64,000 nucleotides of DNA from ZC4RG17 sp036380875 (GCA_036380875.1 DASVDX010000071.1:1-64000), one strand, 5' to 3'. Numbered from the stretch's first letter, positions 17,288-28,080 are shown. Notes: generated by a model from the letters alone, not told the origin. Made by a program: numbers and translations.

Positions 17288-18048
17288 GCCGTCTCCGCTT
17301 GGACGCCGAGCTGGTGCGGCGCGGCCTGGCGCCCTCCCGGGCCGAGGCGAAGCGACTGGTCGAGGAGCGCGCCGTCGCCGTGAGAGGCGTCCCCACCCCC
17401 AAACCGACCACGCTCGTCGCTCCCGACACTCCGATCGAGCTGGTGGGAGAGCCGAGTCGCTACGTGAGCCGCGGCGCCATCAAGCTGGAAGGAGCGTTGG
17501 ACGATTTCGGCATCGAGGTGAGGGGCCGTCGTGCGCTCGACGCCGGCGCCTCCACCGGCGGCTTCACCCAGGTTCTGCTCGAGCGGGGTGCGGCCGAAGT
17601 CGTCGCCCTCGACGTCGGCTACGGTCAGCTCGATCAGCGACTCCGGGACGATGATCGCGTCGTGGTGATGGAACGCACCAATCTCCGCTATGTCACTCCC
17701 GAAGACACGGGCGGGCGGTTCTCGCTCTTAGTGGCCGATCTGTCGTTCATATCGCTCTGCACGGTCGCATCGGCTCTCGCCGGGCTGGTCGAAGCCGACG
17801 CCGATCTCGTCCTCCTGGTGAAGCCTCAGTTCGAGGCGGGAAAGGGCGAGGTCGGCAGCGGAGGGATCGTGAGGGACGACCGGGTAAGGCGGCGTGCGAT
17901 CGAGAAGGTACTCGCCTGCCTCGCCGACGAAGGGCTGTCCCCGATCGGAATCACCCCGTCTCGTATCCCGGGCGCCGGCGGGAACCGGGAAGTCTTCGTT
18001 TGGTGCCGGCCCGGAGCGGAACCGGTCGACCTCGAGGTGCCGGAGTGA
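17284..18048 (+). CDS. tlyA: TlyA-family rRNA 2'-O-methyltransferase
   Basis: S4 RNA-binding domain plus FtsJ/RrmJ methyltransferase; TlyA methylates the ribose of 16S and 23S rRNA in mycobacteria and governs capreomycin sensitivity. DAELVRRGLAPSRAEAKRLVEE is the S4 domain, DAGASTGGFTQVLLERGA the SAM site, then VALDVGYGQL, VADLSFISL and VKPQFEAGKGEVG. No ATG or GTG begins the S4 domain. A CTG at 17284 in a CTGA overlap, with AGGAGG 4 nt upstream, gives SRLRLDAELVRRG and keeps the conserved R-x-LD. The TTG at 17299 would cut into it. 254 aa from the CTG. Confidence 0.9.
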   Translation: MSRLRLDAELVRRGLAPSRAEAKRLVEERAVAVRGVPTPKPTTLVAPDTPIELVGEPSRYVSRGAIKLEGALDDFGIEVRGRRALDAGASTGGFTQVLLERGAAEVVALDVGYGQLDQRLRDDDRVVVMERTNLRYVTPEDTGGRFSLLVADLSFISLCTVASALAGLVEADADLVLLVKPQFEAGKGEVGSGGIVRDDRVRRRAIEKVLACLADEGLSPIGITPSRIPGAGGNREVFVWCRPGAEPVDLEVPE

Positions 18049-18857
18049 AGCTCGGTCTGGTGGTCCACGAAGGTCGGGGTGACGTCATCGATTTCGCCCG
18101 GCGTTTCGTCGATGCGGCGGAGCGCGCCGGGCTCGTGGCTGTGGCCGATCCCGAGGTGGCGCAGATGGTCGATTCCGAGCGCCTGGCCCCGGGCACTCCC
18201 GACGTGGTCGTAGCGGTGGGCGGCGACGGCACGATGCTCCAGGCAGTGCAGGTCGCCCTCGCCCACGACGCTCCCGTCTTCGGGTTCAATCTCGGCACGA
18301 TCGGCTTCCTCACCGAAGTCGAACCCGAAGAACTGGAGGGTGCCGTGGAGGCTCTGGCCGCGGAGAGATTCGAGGTCGTTCCGCGTATGGGGATCCAGGC
18401 GACGCTCAACGGTGCCACAGCGCAAGGCCTCAACGACGTGGTGGTGGAGAAGGTGGACACGCTGCGGCTCATCCACCTCGAGGTCGACATCGACGGCACC
18501 CGCTTCATGACCTATCGGGCGGACGGACTCATCGTCGCCACCCCGACCGGTTCCACCGCCTATTCGTTCTCCGCCGGCGGCCCGCTCGTGGACCATTCGA
18601 TCGAGTCGATCCTGCTCACCCCCGTAGCCCCCCACTCGCTGTTCGGGCGGACCGTCGTCCTGTCACCGGACTCGCACATCGAGATCCGGGTGACGAGAGA
18701 CCGCCCCGCCCGCGTGAGTGTCGACAAGGAGCCCCTCGGACCGGCACAATCGGACGACGTGGTCGTCATCACACGTGCCCCCAATCCGGTGCGGTTCCTT
18801 CGGTTCCGTCCTCGCTCGTTCCCCCGTACTCTCACCGAGAAGTTCGGCCTGGGATGA
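18045..18857 (+). CDS. nadK: NAD kinase
   Basis: ATP (or polyphosphate)-dependent kinase making NADP. 270 aa; GTG start in a GTGA overlap with tlyA. VAVGGDGTMLQAVQ (GGDGT) holds the catalytic Asp, GFNLGTIGFLTEVEPEEL follows, then NDVVVEK (NE/D motif) and the glycine-rich TPTGSTAYSFSAGGPLV. The tlyA-nadK-recN order is the standard actinobacterial one. Confidence 0.95.
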   Translation: MKLGLVVHEGRGDVIDFARRFVDAAERAGLVAVADPEVAQMVDSERLAPGTPDVVVAVGGDGTMLQAVQVALAHDAPVFGFNLGTIGFLTEVEPEELEGAVEALAAERFEVVPRMGIQATLNGATAQGLNDVVVEKVDTLRLIHLEVDIDGTRFMTYRADGLIVATPTGSTAYSFSAGGPLVDHSIESILLTPVAPHSLFGRTVVLSPDSHIEIRVTRDRPARVSVDKEPLGPAQSDDVVVITRAPNPVRFLRFRPRSFPRTLTEKFGLG

Positions 18858-18861
18858 AGGG

Positions 18862-20460
18862 ATGATCGACGAGCTCGTCGTTCGCAACCTCGGTGTCATA
18901 TCGACCGCCCGCCTGGAGCCCGGACCGGGGCTGACCGTCATCACCGGTGAAACCGGAACCGGCAAGACCCTCCTTCTCGGGGCCCTGCGGCTCCTTCTAG
19001 GAGGGGAGGCGAGGTCGGACCTGGTGGGTCCGTTCGGAGACGAGGCGGTCGTCGACGGACGGTTCTTCGACGCCGACGGCAACGAGATCGGCGCCTCCCG
19101 TCGTCTCCCGCGGGACGGGCGGAGCAAGGCGTATCTCGACGGGTCGGTGGCGTCTGCCCGCGCCCTGGAGGAACGGGTGGCGGGAATGGTCGACATCGTG
19201 GGCCAACACGACCAGCTGTCGCTCACCCGCCCCTCCGAAGCCCGGCAACTGGTGGATCGGCTCCTCGACGAGGAAGGGCGCGCAGCCCTCGATGCCTACC
19301 GGCGAGCGTGGGAATCGCTCTCCGATGCCCGCAGTGCCCGCGAAAAACTGGGTGGCGATCGCGCCGCCCTCGCCCGCGAGCTGGACTTGGTCACGTTCCA
19401 AGCCGACGAAATCGCCCGTTCCGGGTTCCAGCCCGGTGACGACGTGGAGCTCACCCGTCTTTCCGATCGCCTTCGCCACGCCGATGAGATCGCGGGCCTG
19501 CTCGACGAGGCAATGACGCGCCTCGACGCCTCACGCGAGGAGGCGGGGGCTGCGGTGACGGCCCTGCGGAAAGCTGCCCGACTGGACCCGACATTGGAGG
19601 AGCTGGCCGAGTCGCTCGCCGGTACGGCAGCCGCCCTCGACGACCATGCCCACGACGCGCGCGTCTACGCCGACTCGATGGAGCTCGACCCCGATGAGCT
19701 GGCTTCCGTGGAGAGCCGGCTGACACTCCTCGGCGAGTTGCGCCGCAAGTACGGCAACACGCTGGAGGAGATCCTGGCGTTCGGCGCCCGAGCGGAACGG
19801 CGCAAAGGGGAACTCGAGTCGCTGATCGGCCGCGCCGAGCGCATCGACGACGAGGTGCGGGTGGCCGAAGAGGAGGTGACCGTCGCTGGGGGCCGCCTCA
19901 GAGATGCGAGGCGACGGGCGGCGGCAAAGCTGGCCGAGGTGGCGAGAGAGCATCTCACCGACCTCGGCTTCAGCGACCCCCTGGTCGAGGTGTCGGTGGA
20001 GCCCACCGAAGCGGGACCGAGCGGCGCCGACGCGGTGACGCTCCTCTTCGCCTCCGACTCGAGGCTGAGCCCGGGGCCCGTGGCGTCGGTCGCCTCGGGA
20101 GGCGAGCTGAGCCGACTGGTGCTGTCCTTGCGACTGGCAGGGGGTCGAGGCCGGAGCGAGACGCTGGTGTTCGACGAGATAGATGCCGGAATCGGCGGGG
20201 CGACTGCCCTCGCCCTCGGCCGCAAGCTGGCGGCGTTGGCCAGTGAACGCCAGGTGCTGTGCGTCACCCATCTCCCGCAGGTGGCGGCGTTCGCCGACCG
20301 CCACTATGTCGTGCGCCGCGACGGCAACACCGCTACCGCCGAAAGGGTCGAAGGCGAAGAGAGGGTGGCCGAGCTGTCGCGGATGCTGGCCGGGCTTCCC
20401 GAGTCCGAACGCGGTCGGGAAGCGGCAGAAGAGCTGCTGGAGATGGCCTCGTCCGGCTGA
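18862..20460 (+). CDS. recN: DNA repair protein RecN
   Basis: SMC-like ATPase acting early in double-strand-break repair. 532 aa; ATG preceded by GAAGG. N-terminal MIDELVVRNLGVI, Walker A GETGTGKT (residues 29-36; many RecN have GETGAGKS), QHDQ, then two coiled-coil arms (about residues 145-390). The C-terminal half has the ABC signature SGGELSRLVL, Walker B TLVFDEIDAGIGG and VTHLPQVAAFADRHY. Confidence 0.95.
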   Translation: MIDELVVRNLGVISTARLEPGPGLTVITGETGTGKTLLLGALRLLLGGEARSDLVGPFGDEAVVDGRFFDADGNEIGASRRLPRDGRSKAYLDGSVASARALEERVAGMVDIVGQHDQLSLTRPSEARQLVDRLLDEEGRAALDAYRRAWESLSDARSAREKLGGDRAALARELDLVTFQADEIARSGFQPGDDVELTRLSDRLRHADEIAGLLDEAMTRLDASREEAGAAVTALRKAARLDPTLEELAESLAGTAAALDDHAHDARVYADSMELDPDELASVESRLTLLGELRRKYGNTLEEILAFGARAERRKGELESLIGRAERIDDEVRVAEEEVTVAGGRLRDARRRAAAKLAEVAREHLTDLGFSDPLVEVSVEPTEAGPSGADAVTLLFASDSRLSPGPVASVASGGELSRLVLSLRLAGGRGRSETLVFDEIDAGIGGATALALGRKLAALASERQVLCVTHLPQVAAFADRHYVVRRDGNTATAERVEGEERVAELSRMLAGLPESERGREAAEELLEMASSG

Positions 20461-20495
20461 CGGGGGACCGGCCGGTCGGAATATCGCCGCGGCGC

Positions 20496-20501
20496 TACTC
20501 T
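20496..20501 (+). promoter_or_regulatory. -10 hexamer for leaderless crotonase gene
   Basis: TACTCT ends 6 nt before the ATG at 20508; no Shine-Dalgarno. Confidence 0.55.
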
Positions 20502-20507
20502 GCGGGT

Positions 20508-21275
20508 ATGGGATGGAGCCACATCCGGGTCGAACACTCCAGCCCCCGACTGACGATCACCCTCGATCGTCCTGACAAACGCAATGCGCTGAGCCTGGAG
20601 TTGATGACCGAGACGGTGAAGGCACTCAGGGAAGTGCCGGACGACGTGCGGGTGGTGGTCCTCGCGGCCGACGGACCGGCATTCTCCGCCGGGCACGACC
20701 TCGCCGAGATGATCGGCCGGGAGGCGAGCTTCTATCAGGAGCTGTTCGCCGTCTGCACCGAGATGATGACCACCATCCAACAGATCCCCCAGCCGGTCAT
20801 CGCCCGGGTGCACGGCGTGGCCACTGCCGCGGGCTGCCAGCTCGTTGCTTCGTGCGACCTGGCGGTCGCCTCCACCGAAGCGTGGTTCGCCACCCCCGGC
20901 GTCAGGATCGGGCTGTTCTGCACCACTCCGGCGGTGCCGCTGGTGCGGGCGATCGGCCGAAAGCGGGCGATGGAGATGTTGCTCACCGCCAGGCCGGTGG
21001 ACGCCGCCACCGCCCTCGAGTGGGGGCTGGTCAACCGGGTCGTGCCGCCCGAAGACCTCGACCCGGCCATCGACGAGTACGTCGAGACCATCAGCTCGTA
21101 CAGCGCCCACGTCATCGCCTTGGGCAAGGAGACCTTCTACCGCCAAGCGGGCCGACCCATCGACGAGGCCTACGCCATTGCCCAGCCCGTGATGGCCGAC
21201 AACGCCGGCGCTCCCCACGCCCAGGAGGGCATGTCGGCGTTCCTCGAGAAACGCCAGCCCATCTGGCCCGACTGA
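20508..21275 (+). CDS. Enoyl-CoA hydratase/isomerase-family protein (ECHDC3-like)
   Basis: 255 aa crotonase fold: DRPDKRNALSLELM, oxyanion-hole FSAGHDLAEM and HGVATAAGCQLVASCDLAVAS. The two positions that hold catalytic glutamates in true enoyl-CoA hydratases read Gln (GCQLV) and Gly (TPGVRIGLFCTT), so classical hydration is doubtful. The pattern resembles ECHDC3-like proteins. It sits 22 nt before an acyl-CoA synthetase gene, suggesting a CoA-ester substrate handled with it. Confidence 0.85.
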   Translation: MGWSHIRVEHSSPRLTITLDRPDKRNALSLELMTETVKALREVPDDVRVVVLAADGPAFSAGHDLAEMIGREASFYQELFAVCTEMMTTIQQIPQPVIARVHGVATAAGCQLVASCDLAVASTEAWFATPGVRIGLFCTTPAVPLVRAIGRKRAMEMLLTARPVDAATALEWGLVNRVVPPEDLDPAIDEYVETISSYSAHVIALGKETFYRQAGRPIDEAYAIAQPVMADNAGAPHAQEGMSAFLEKRQPIWPD

Positions 21276-21297
21276 CACCTCTCCGGAGGCAGATGAG

Positions 21298-22902
21298 ATG
21301 GACCGCGTCGACGTCACCCAGCTGACCCCGCTCCTCTTCCTGGAGCGATCAGCCCAGGTGTTCCCCGACAAGGTGGCGATCTCCTACGGGGAACGAACCG
21401 TCACCCATGCCGAAATGGCTGAAGAGACCCAGGCCGTCGCCGCCGGGCTGGCGGCGCTGGGCGTCGACGAGGGGGACAGGGTCGCCTACCTGCTGCCCAA
21501 CATCCCTGAGATGCTCATCGGCCACTTCGCCGTGCCGCTGCTCAGGGGGATGCTGGTGGCGATCAACATCCGACTGTCGCCCGAGGAGATCAGCTACATC
21601 CTCCAGCACTCCGGATCGAAAGTGCTGGTGGTCGACACGGTGCTGCTCGAGCCACTGGTCGACGTCTTGTCGGAGTGCCCGGAGCTGCGGATGGTCGTCC
21701 AGGTCGCCGATGCCGCCCCTGCACTGCCGCTCTCATCCCCTTCGATGACGTACCAAGAGTTGGTGCAGAACGGCACCGGCGGATGGCGGGAGTGGCGGGT
21801 CGACGACGAGCTGCGCCCGATCTCGATCAACTACACATCGGGCACCACAGGGCGCCCCAAGGGTGTCCAGTACAGCCATCGAGGTGCCCATCTCAACTCT
21901 CTGGCCGAGCTGGTGCACGCCCGGGTCGGCCCGGACTCGGTCTATCTCTGGACGCTTCCCATGTTCCACTGCAACGGCTGGTGCTTCACCTGGGCCGTCA
22001 CCGCCGTTGGCGCTCGCCACGTGTGCCTCCGATCCGTCGACTTCGACGAGATCTGGCGGCTGATCGACACCGAAGGTGTGACGCACTTCAACGGAGCTCC
22101 TCCCGTCCTCGCCGGCGTCGCCTATCACGAGAAGGCGAAGCAGCTTCCGGAGGGGTTCACGATCACCACTGCGGCCGCCCCGCCCAACCCGACCACCCTG
22201 GCGCGGCTCGAGGAACTGGGAGCACACATCGTCCACGTGTACGGGCTCACCGAGACGTACGGGCCATACACGGTGTGTGAATGGCAGCCGGATTGGAAGT
22301 CCCTCGAAAGCGACGAGCGGGCCTCGATGCTCAAGCGCCAAGGCGTCGCCTACCTCGGAGCAGACCCGATCCGTGTCGTGGACGAGGACATGAACGACGT
22401 GCCCAAGGACGCCGAGACGCTGGGTGAGGTCGTGATGCGGGGCAACAACGTGATGCTCGGCTACTACAACGACCCCGAAGCCACCGAAAAGGCGTTCCGC
22501 GGCGGCTGGTTCCACTCCGGGGACCTCGCCGTGTGGCACCCCGACGGCTATATCGAACTGCGGGATCGGTCGAAGGACATCATCATCTCCGGCGGGGAGA
22601 ACATCTCCACGATCGAGGTCGAGCAGGCGATTCTCTCCCACCCGGCGGCCCTGGAAGCGGCGGTGGTTGCCATCCCGGACGAGGAGTGGGGGGAGCGACC
22701 CAAGGCGTTCGTCGTGCTCAGGCCGGGATCGGAGGCATCGGAGGGGGACATCATCGCGCACGTTCGGGATCGGCTCGCCCATTACAAGGCGCCTGACGCG
22801 GTCGAGTTCGTCGACGAGTTGCCCAAGACCTCGACGGGCAAGATCCAGAAGTTCGTGCTCCGGGAGAAGGAGTGGGCCAGCCACGACCGGCGCATCAACT
22901 GA
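21298..22902 (+). CDS. AMP-forming acyl-CoA synthetase
   Basis: 534 aa ANL-superfamily ligase that activates a carboxylic acid as acyl-AMP and then acyl-CoA. YTSGTTGRPKGVQYSHRG is the P-loop-like motif; also GLTETYGPYTVCEW, SGDLAVWHPDGYIELRDRSKDIIISGGENIS and the C-terminal catalytic Lys in PKTSTGKIQKFVLR. This looks like a medium- or long-chain type. CCGGAGG at 21282-21288 sets the ATG at 21298, not the out-of-frame ATG at 21293. Probably co-transcribed with the crotonase. Confidence 0.92.
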   Translation: MDRVDVTQLTPLLFLERSAQVFPDKVAISYGERTVTHAEMAEETQAVAAGLAALGVDEGDRVAYLLPNIPEMLIGHFAVPLLRGMLVAINIRLSPEEISYILQHSGSKVLVVDTVLLEPLVDVLSECPELRMVVQVADAAPALPLSSPSMTYQELVQNGTGGWREWRVDDELRPISINYTSGTTGRPKGVQYSHRGAHLNSLAELVHARVGPDSVYLWTLPMFHCNGWCFTWAVTAVGARHVCLRSVDFDEIWRLIDTEGVTHFNGAPPVLAGVAYHEKAKQLPEGFTITTAAAPPNPTTLARLEELGAHIVHVYGLTETYGPYTVCEWQPDWKSLESDERASMLKRQGVAYLGADPIRVVDEDMNDVPKDAETLGEVVMRGNNVMLGYYNDPEATEKAFRGGWFHSGDLAVWHPDGYIELRDRSKDIIISGGENISTIEVEQAILSHPAALEAAVVAIPDEEWGERPKAFVVLRPGSEASEGDIIAHVRDRLAHYKAPDAVEFVDELPKTSTGKIQKFVLREKEWASHDRRIN

Positions 22903-22919
22903 CGGGAGAGGAACGCCCC

Positions 22920-22925
22920 TAGAGT
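22920..22925 (+). promoter_or_regulatory. -10 hexamer for leaderless dapB
   Basis: TAGAGT ends 7 nt before the ATG at 22933. Confidence 0.6.
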
Positions 22926-22932
22926 CCGGGGA

Positions 22933-23682
22933 ATGGCTATCACCACCCTCGTCTCCGGCGTGCCCGGCAAGCTGGCTACGGCCGTCGCCAGAGGCCTGCG
23001 CCAGGCGCCCGATATCGAACTCGTCGCCGTCCACAACCCCTCGCGTGCCGGCGAGTGGGAGGGGGTCCCCTACGTCGACGAAGCGGTCGAGGTCGACGTG
23101 ATCGTCGAGGCCGCGCCGACCGGTCCGGTCATGGACAACCTGGCACGGTGGCGCCGAACCGGGGCGGCGGTCGTGGTCGGAACCTCCGGCTTCACCCGGG
23201 AACGCATCGACGAGGTCCGGCGGCTCTGGGAAGGCGCCGAGAAGGCGTGCCTGATCGTGCCCAACTTCTCCATCGGCGCCGTGCTGATGATGCGGTTCGC
23301 CGAGCTGGCGGCGCCTCATTTCGCCACAGTCGAGATCGTCGAACGTCACAGCGAGCGGAAACCCGACGCCCCCTCCGGCACCGCCCTGCAGACGGCGGCC
23401 CGGGTCGCCGCCGCCGGCGGGCGCTCGCAGCCCAAGTCGGAGGAGTTGGTCGCCGGTGCGCTCGGAGGAGATGTGGAAGGAGTCCACGTCCACTCGCTGC
23501 GCCTGGCCGGGCTCCTCTCGCACCAAGAGGTGGCGTTCACCAACTCAGGAGAGCAATTCTCGATCGTCCACCAGTCCACCTCCTACGACTCGTTTGCAGC
23601 GGGAGCTGTGGCTGCGGTGCGGGCCGTGGTCGACATGCAAGGTGTGGCGGTGGGGCTCGACGACGTGCTGGGGCTGAAATGA
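22933..23682 (+). CDS. dapB: 4-hydroxy-tetrahydrodipicolinate reductase-like (DapB)
   Basis: NAD(P)H-dependent reductase of the lysine/diaminopimelate pathway. 249 aa. Rossmann start VSGVPGKLATAVARGL (the usual G-x-x-GRMG is degenerate), IVEAAPTGPVMDNL, GTSGFTRERI in the GTTG position, and the active-site motif VERHSERKPDAPSGTAL with catalytic His, Lys and the PSGTA substrate loop. The C-terminal VHVHSLRLAGLLSHQEVAF is typical. The altered nucleotide loop leaves a small chance of a DapB paralogue with another substrate. Confidence 0.85.
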   Translation: MAITTLVSGVPGKLATAVARGLRQAPDIELVAVHNPSRAGEWEGVPYVDEAVEVDVIVEAAPTGPVMDNLARWRRTGAAVVVGTSGFTRERIDEVRRLWEGAEKACLIVPNFSIGAVLMMRFAELAAPHFATVEIVERHSERKPDAPSGTALQTAARVAAAGGRSQPKSEELVAGALGGDVEGVHVHSLRLAGLLSHQEVAFTNSGEQFSIVHQSTSYDSFAAGAVAAVRAVVDMQGVAVGLDDVLGLK

Positions 23683-23710
23683 AGATACGGGGCTAATGGT
23701 TCCCGCGTGC

Positions 23711-23716
23711 TACCGT
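23711..23716 (+). promoter_or_regulatory. -10-like hexamer upstream of pyrG
   Basis: TACCGT, 11 nt before the ATG at 23728. It lies downstream of the in-frame GTG at 23707, so it favours the ATG. Confidence 0.45.
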
Positions 23717-23727
23717 GGGCTCCCGTC

Positions 23728-25424
<1,697 letters not shown>

Positions 25425-25428
<4 letters not shown>

Positions 25429-25970
25429 GCTCGGAGGAGCAGTTCGAAGTCGTCTCCACCCGCACCCTCGGAGAAGGCGTCTTCCTGCGTCTCGAGGAGG
25501 TGATCCTGCGCTCGTCGACCGGCGAGGAGGTCAAACGGGACGTCGTTCGCCACCCGGGGGGCGTCGCCATCCTCCCCATCGACGGCGACGATGTGTGGCT
25601 CATCCGCCAGCACCGGGTCGCCTTGGGGCGGGAGATAGACGAGATCCCCGCCGGGAAGCTCGACCAGGACGGCGAGGAAGTGGCGGACGCCGCCCGCCGG
25701 GAGCTCCTGGAAGAGCTCGGGGCGACGCCTCGCAAGCTAGAGCACCTCGCCACCATGGCGCCGTCTCCCGGGTACACCGACGAGATCATCGAGATCTACG
25801 TGGCGGAAGGGCTGGACTTCACCGAGCGTTCTCCGCAGGGCGCCGAAGAACACGGGGCGACGTTCTTCGCACTTCCAATCGCCGAGGCTCTGGATAGGAT
25901 CAGCCGCGGCGAGCTCACGGATGCGAAGACCTTGATCGCCTTGCTCGAGTGGAACAGGAGAAGGGCTTGA
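25425..25970 (+). CDS. NUDIX hydrolase, ADP-ribose pyrophosphatase type
   Basis: 181 aa, TTG start in a TTGA overlap with pyrG. RHPGGVAILPIDGDDVWLIRQHR, REIDEIPAGKLDQ and a Nudix box ending AARRELLEELGATP fit the ADP-ribose pyrophosphatase subfamily, whose loop is one residue longer than the MutT consensus. It matches the NUDIX gene after pyrG in mycobacteria (Rv1700). Likely hydrolyses ADP-ribose. Confidence 0.88.
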
Positions 25971-27088
25971 TCGTCGGGGTGCCTAGAGAAATCAAGACGG
26001 CCGAGCTCCGTGTGGCCCTGACGCCCGTCGGCGTCAGGGAATTGGTGGACCGGGGCCACACCGTCGTCATCGAGAAGGAAGCCGGTGTGGGCTCCAGCAT
26101 CTCCGACGCCGAATACGAGTCGCAGGGTGCCCGCATCGTGCCCACCGCCGAGGACGTGTTCGCCGAGGCAGACCTGATCCTCAAGGTGAAGGAGCCCCAG
26201 ATGTCCGAGGTCGGCCTGTTCCGGCCGGGACAGGTGCTGTTCACGTACCTCCACCTCGCCGCCCATCCCGATCTGGCGAAGGCGCTGCGTAGCCGGGGGA
26301 TCGTCGGCATCGCCTACGAAACCGTCCAGCTGCCCGACGGAAGCCTGCCGCTCCTCGCCCCGATGTCGGAGATCGCCGGGCGGATGGCCACCCAGGTGGG
26401 CGCTTACTTCCTCGAGGCGGCACAAGGCGGCCGGGGCATCCTCCTCGGCGGCGTGGCGGGCGTACGTCCCGCCAAAGTCGTCGTCTTGGGGGCGGGGATG
26501 GCCGGAACCAACGCCACCTTGATCGCGGCCGGTATGCAAGCCGAAGTGGCAGTGCTCGACGTGGCGGTGGACAAGCTGCGCCGCATCGACTCACACAACG
26601 GAGGCCGGGTCGTGACCCTGTCGTCCAACCGTCTCAACCTCGAAGACCAGGTCACCACCGCCGACCTGGTCGTCGGCACCGTCCTCGTCCCGGGAGCATC
26701 GGCACCCAAGCTCGTCACAGAGGACATGGTTCGCGCCATGAAGAAGGGGGCGGTGCTCGTCGACGTGGCCATCGACCAAGGGGGCTGCTTCGAGACCAGC
26801 CACGAGACCACCCACGAGGATCCGGTCTTCGAGAAGCACGGGGTGATCCACTACGCCGTCGGGAACATCCCGGGCGCCGTGCCCCACACGTCGACGTACG
26901 CGTTGACCAACGCCACCCTGCGTTACATCTTGGCACTCGCCGATCAGGGACCCCGGCAGGCGATGGCGAGCCACCCCGAGCTGGTGCACGGCTTCAACAT
27001 CGTCGGAGACGATGTCTGCCATCCGGCGGTGGCCGAGAGCCTCGGCGTGACCTACGTGCCGCCAGAGGACGCTCTCAGCCGAAACTAA
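25967..27088 (+). CDS. ald: Alanine dehydrogenase
   Basis: NAD-dependent interconversion of L-alanine and pyruvate plus ammonia. 373 aa from the TTG at 25967, with AGGAG at 25956-25960; the in-frame GTG at 25949 would put the Shine-Dalgarno inside the gene. IVGVPREIKTAELRVALTP is the typical N-terminus. LKVKEPQ holds the pyruvate-binding Lys, YLHLAAHPDLAKAL the catalytic His, VLGAGMAGTNATLIAAGM the NAD fold and VAIDQGGCFE the catalytic Asp. In mycobacteria this position holds xerD and parA, so ald is an insertion or replacement relative to that order. Confidence 0.95.
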   Translation: MIVGVPREIKTAELRVALTPVGVRELVDRGHTVVIEKEAGVGSSISDAEYESQGARIVPTAEDVFAEADLILKVKEPQMSEVGLFRPGQVLFTYLHLAAHPDLAKALRSRGIVGIAYETVQLPDGSLPLLAPMSEIAGRMATQVGAYFLEAAQGGRGILLGGVAGVRPAKVVVLGAGMAGTNATLIAAGMQAEVAVLDVAVDKLRRIDSHNGGRVVTLSSNRLNLEDQVTTADLVVGTVLVPGASAPKLVTEDMVRAMKKGAVLVDVAIDQGGCFETSHETTHEDPVFEKHGVIHYAVGNIPGAVPHTSTYALTNATLRYILALADQGPRQAMASHPELVHGFNIVGDDVCHPAVAESLGVTYVPPEDALSRN

Positions 27089-27217
27089 ACGGAATCTTCC
27101 CGAGGATCGGCGGGACAACCGGCTATCATGTGAGCGATCCCGGGAAAAGCCGCTACCCAGTTGTCTAGTCACGCCTACCTGCGTGGACCCGGGACTGCCA
27201 CCTACCCGAGCTCGACC

Positions 27218-27568
27218 ATGAACACCCTCGACATCGAAGCAATCCGACAGGATCTGGAGAAGGCACGCGACCGGCTGGTCGATCAACTCGACGAGCTCGG
27301 TGCAACGCCCACCGGTGACCTGCGATCCGACGTCGACTACGGCGACAGCTTCGCCGACGCCGGGGCCGTGACGGCCGAGCGCACAGAGCGCCTCGGTCTG
27401 GTCGACACGCTCGTGGGTCAGCTCCGTGAGGTCGAGAAGGCTCTGGAGCGGATCGAGCAGGGCACCTACGGCATCTGTGCGAACTGCGGCAAGGAGATCC
27501 CCGCCGCACGCCTGGAGGCCCGACCCGAGTCGACGTTGTGCGTCGACTGCAAGTCACGCCTCGGCTGA
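27218..27568 (+). CDS. DksA/TraR-type C4 zinc-finger protein
   Basis: 116 aa. A helical N-terminal half (DIEAIRQDLEKARDRLVDQLDELG), DYGDSFADAGAVTAERTERLGLVDTLVGQL, and a C-terminal zinc finger CANCG...CVDC. DksA relatives insert into the RNA polymerase secondary channel; shorter members may act differently. A 129-nt gap precedes it with several TA-rich hexamers (TATCAT at 27123-27128) as candidate promoters. The ATG at 27218 is the first start giving the conserved N-terminus. Confidence 0.88.
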   Translation: MNTLDIEAIRQDLEKARDRLVDQLDELGATPTGDLRSDVDYGDSFADAGAVTAERTERLGLVDTLVGQLREVEKALERIEQGTYGICANCGKEIPAARLEARPESTLCVDCKSRLG

Positions 27569-27573
27569 AGCCG

Positions 27574-28080
27574 ATGCCGGGGGCGTGGTCGCATCTCGCG
27601 GCGCGGTTCTTCGACTTCGTCACCGCCCCCGGGTTGCTCCCTCACGAGGTCACTCAGGTGGAGGAATGGCTCGCCGGGCGTCCGCTCGCCTTGCGAGCGT
27701 TCTTCGGACAGCCCCGGGCGGACCAGCGTCATGGGTTCGAAGCAGCCAAGAGCGTGGCAGAAGCGGCGCCTGGGCGGCTGGATCTCGTGCGGGCGGCACT
27801 CCTGCACGATGTCGGCAAGCGCCATTCCGACCTCGGTGCGATCGGACGCGTTCTCGCCACCTTGGCGATCCGTTTCCGGCTCCCGCTCACGCCTCGCTGG
27901 CGTCTCTATCGGGACCACGGACGCCTGGCTGCGGCCGAACTGGGCGACGAGGAGCCCGTCGTGATCGAGTTCGCCCGTCATCACCAGATCGGAAGGCCCC
28001 CTACCATCTCGACCGCCGACTGGGAGATCCTGACTTCAGCCGACCGGGCCCGCGTCCACGTCGGCAGCCGAGATCGTTGA
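27574..28080 (+). CDS. HD-domain phosphohydrolase
   Basis: 168 aa. HD-superfamily metal ligands: His in QRHGFEAAKSV, the HD pair in LLHDVGKRHSDLG, and RHHQIGRPPTIS; the last Asp is probably in SADRARV. The substrate is unknown (nucleotide or small phosphate ester). It starts 5 nt after the DksA-like stop and precedes scpA by 70 nt. The context gives no clear role. Confidence 0.85.
   Translation: MPGAWSHLAARFFDFVTAPGLLPHEVTQVEEWLAGRPLALRAFFGQPRADQRHGFEAAKSVAEAAPGRLDLVRAALLHDVGKRHSDLGAIGRVLATLAIRFRLPLTPRWRLYRDHGRLAAAELGDEEPVVIEFARHHQIGRPPTISTADWEILTSADRARVHVGSRDR

Noticed and set aside
18946..18972. RecN Walker A altered to GETGTGKT as a sign of inactivation
   Set aside because: Still fits GxxxxGK[S/T]; signature and Walker B motifs are intact.
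21733..23526. 597-codon antisense frame across the acyl-CoA synthetase and dapB genes
   Set aside because: Crosses two real genes and their junction; composition is that of a codon shadow.
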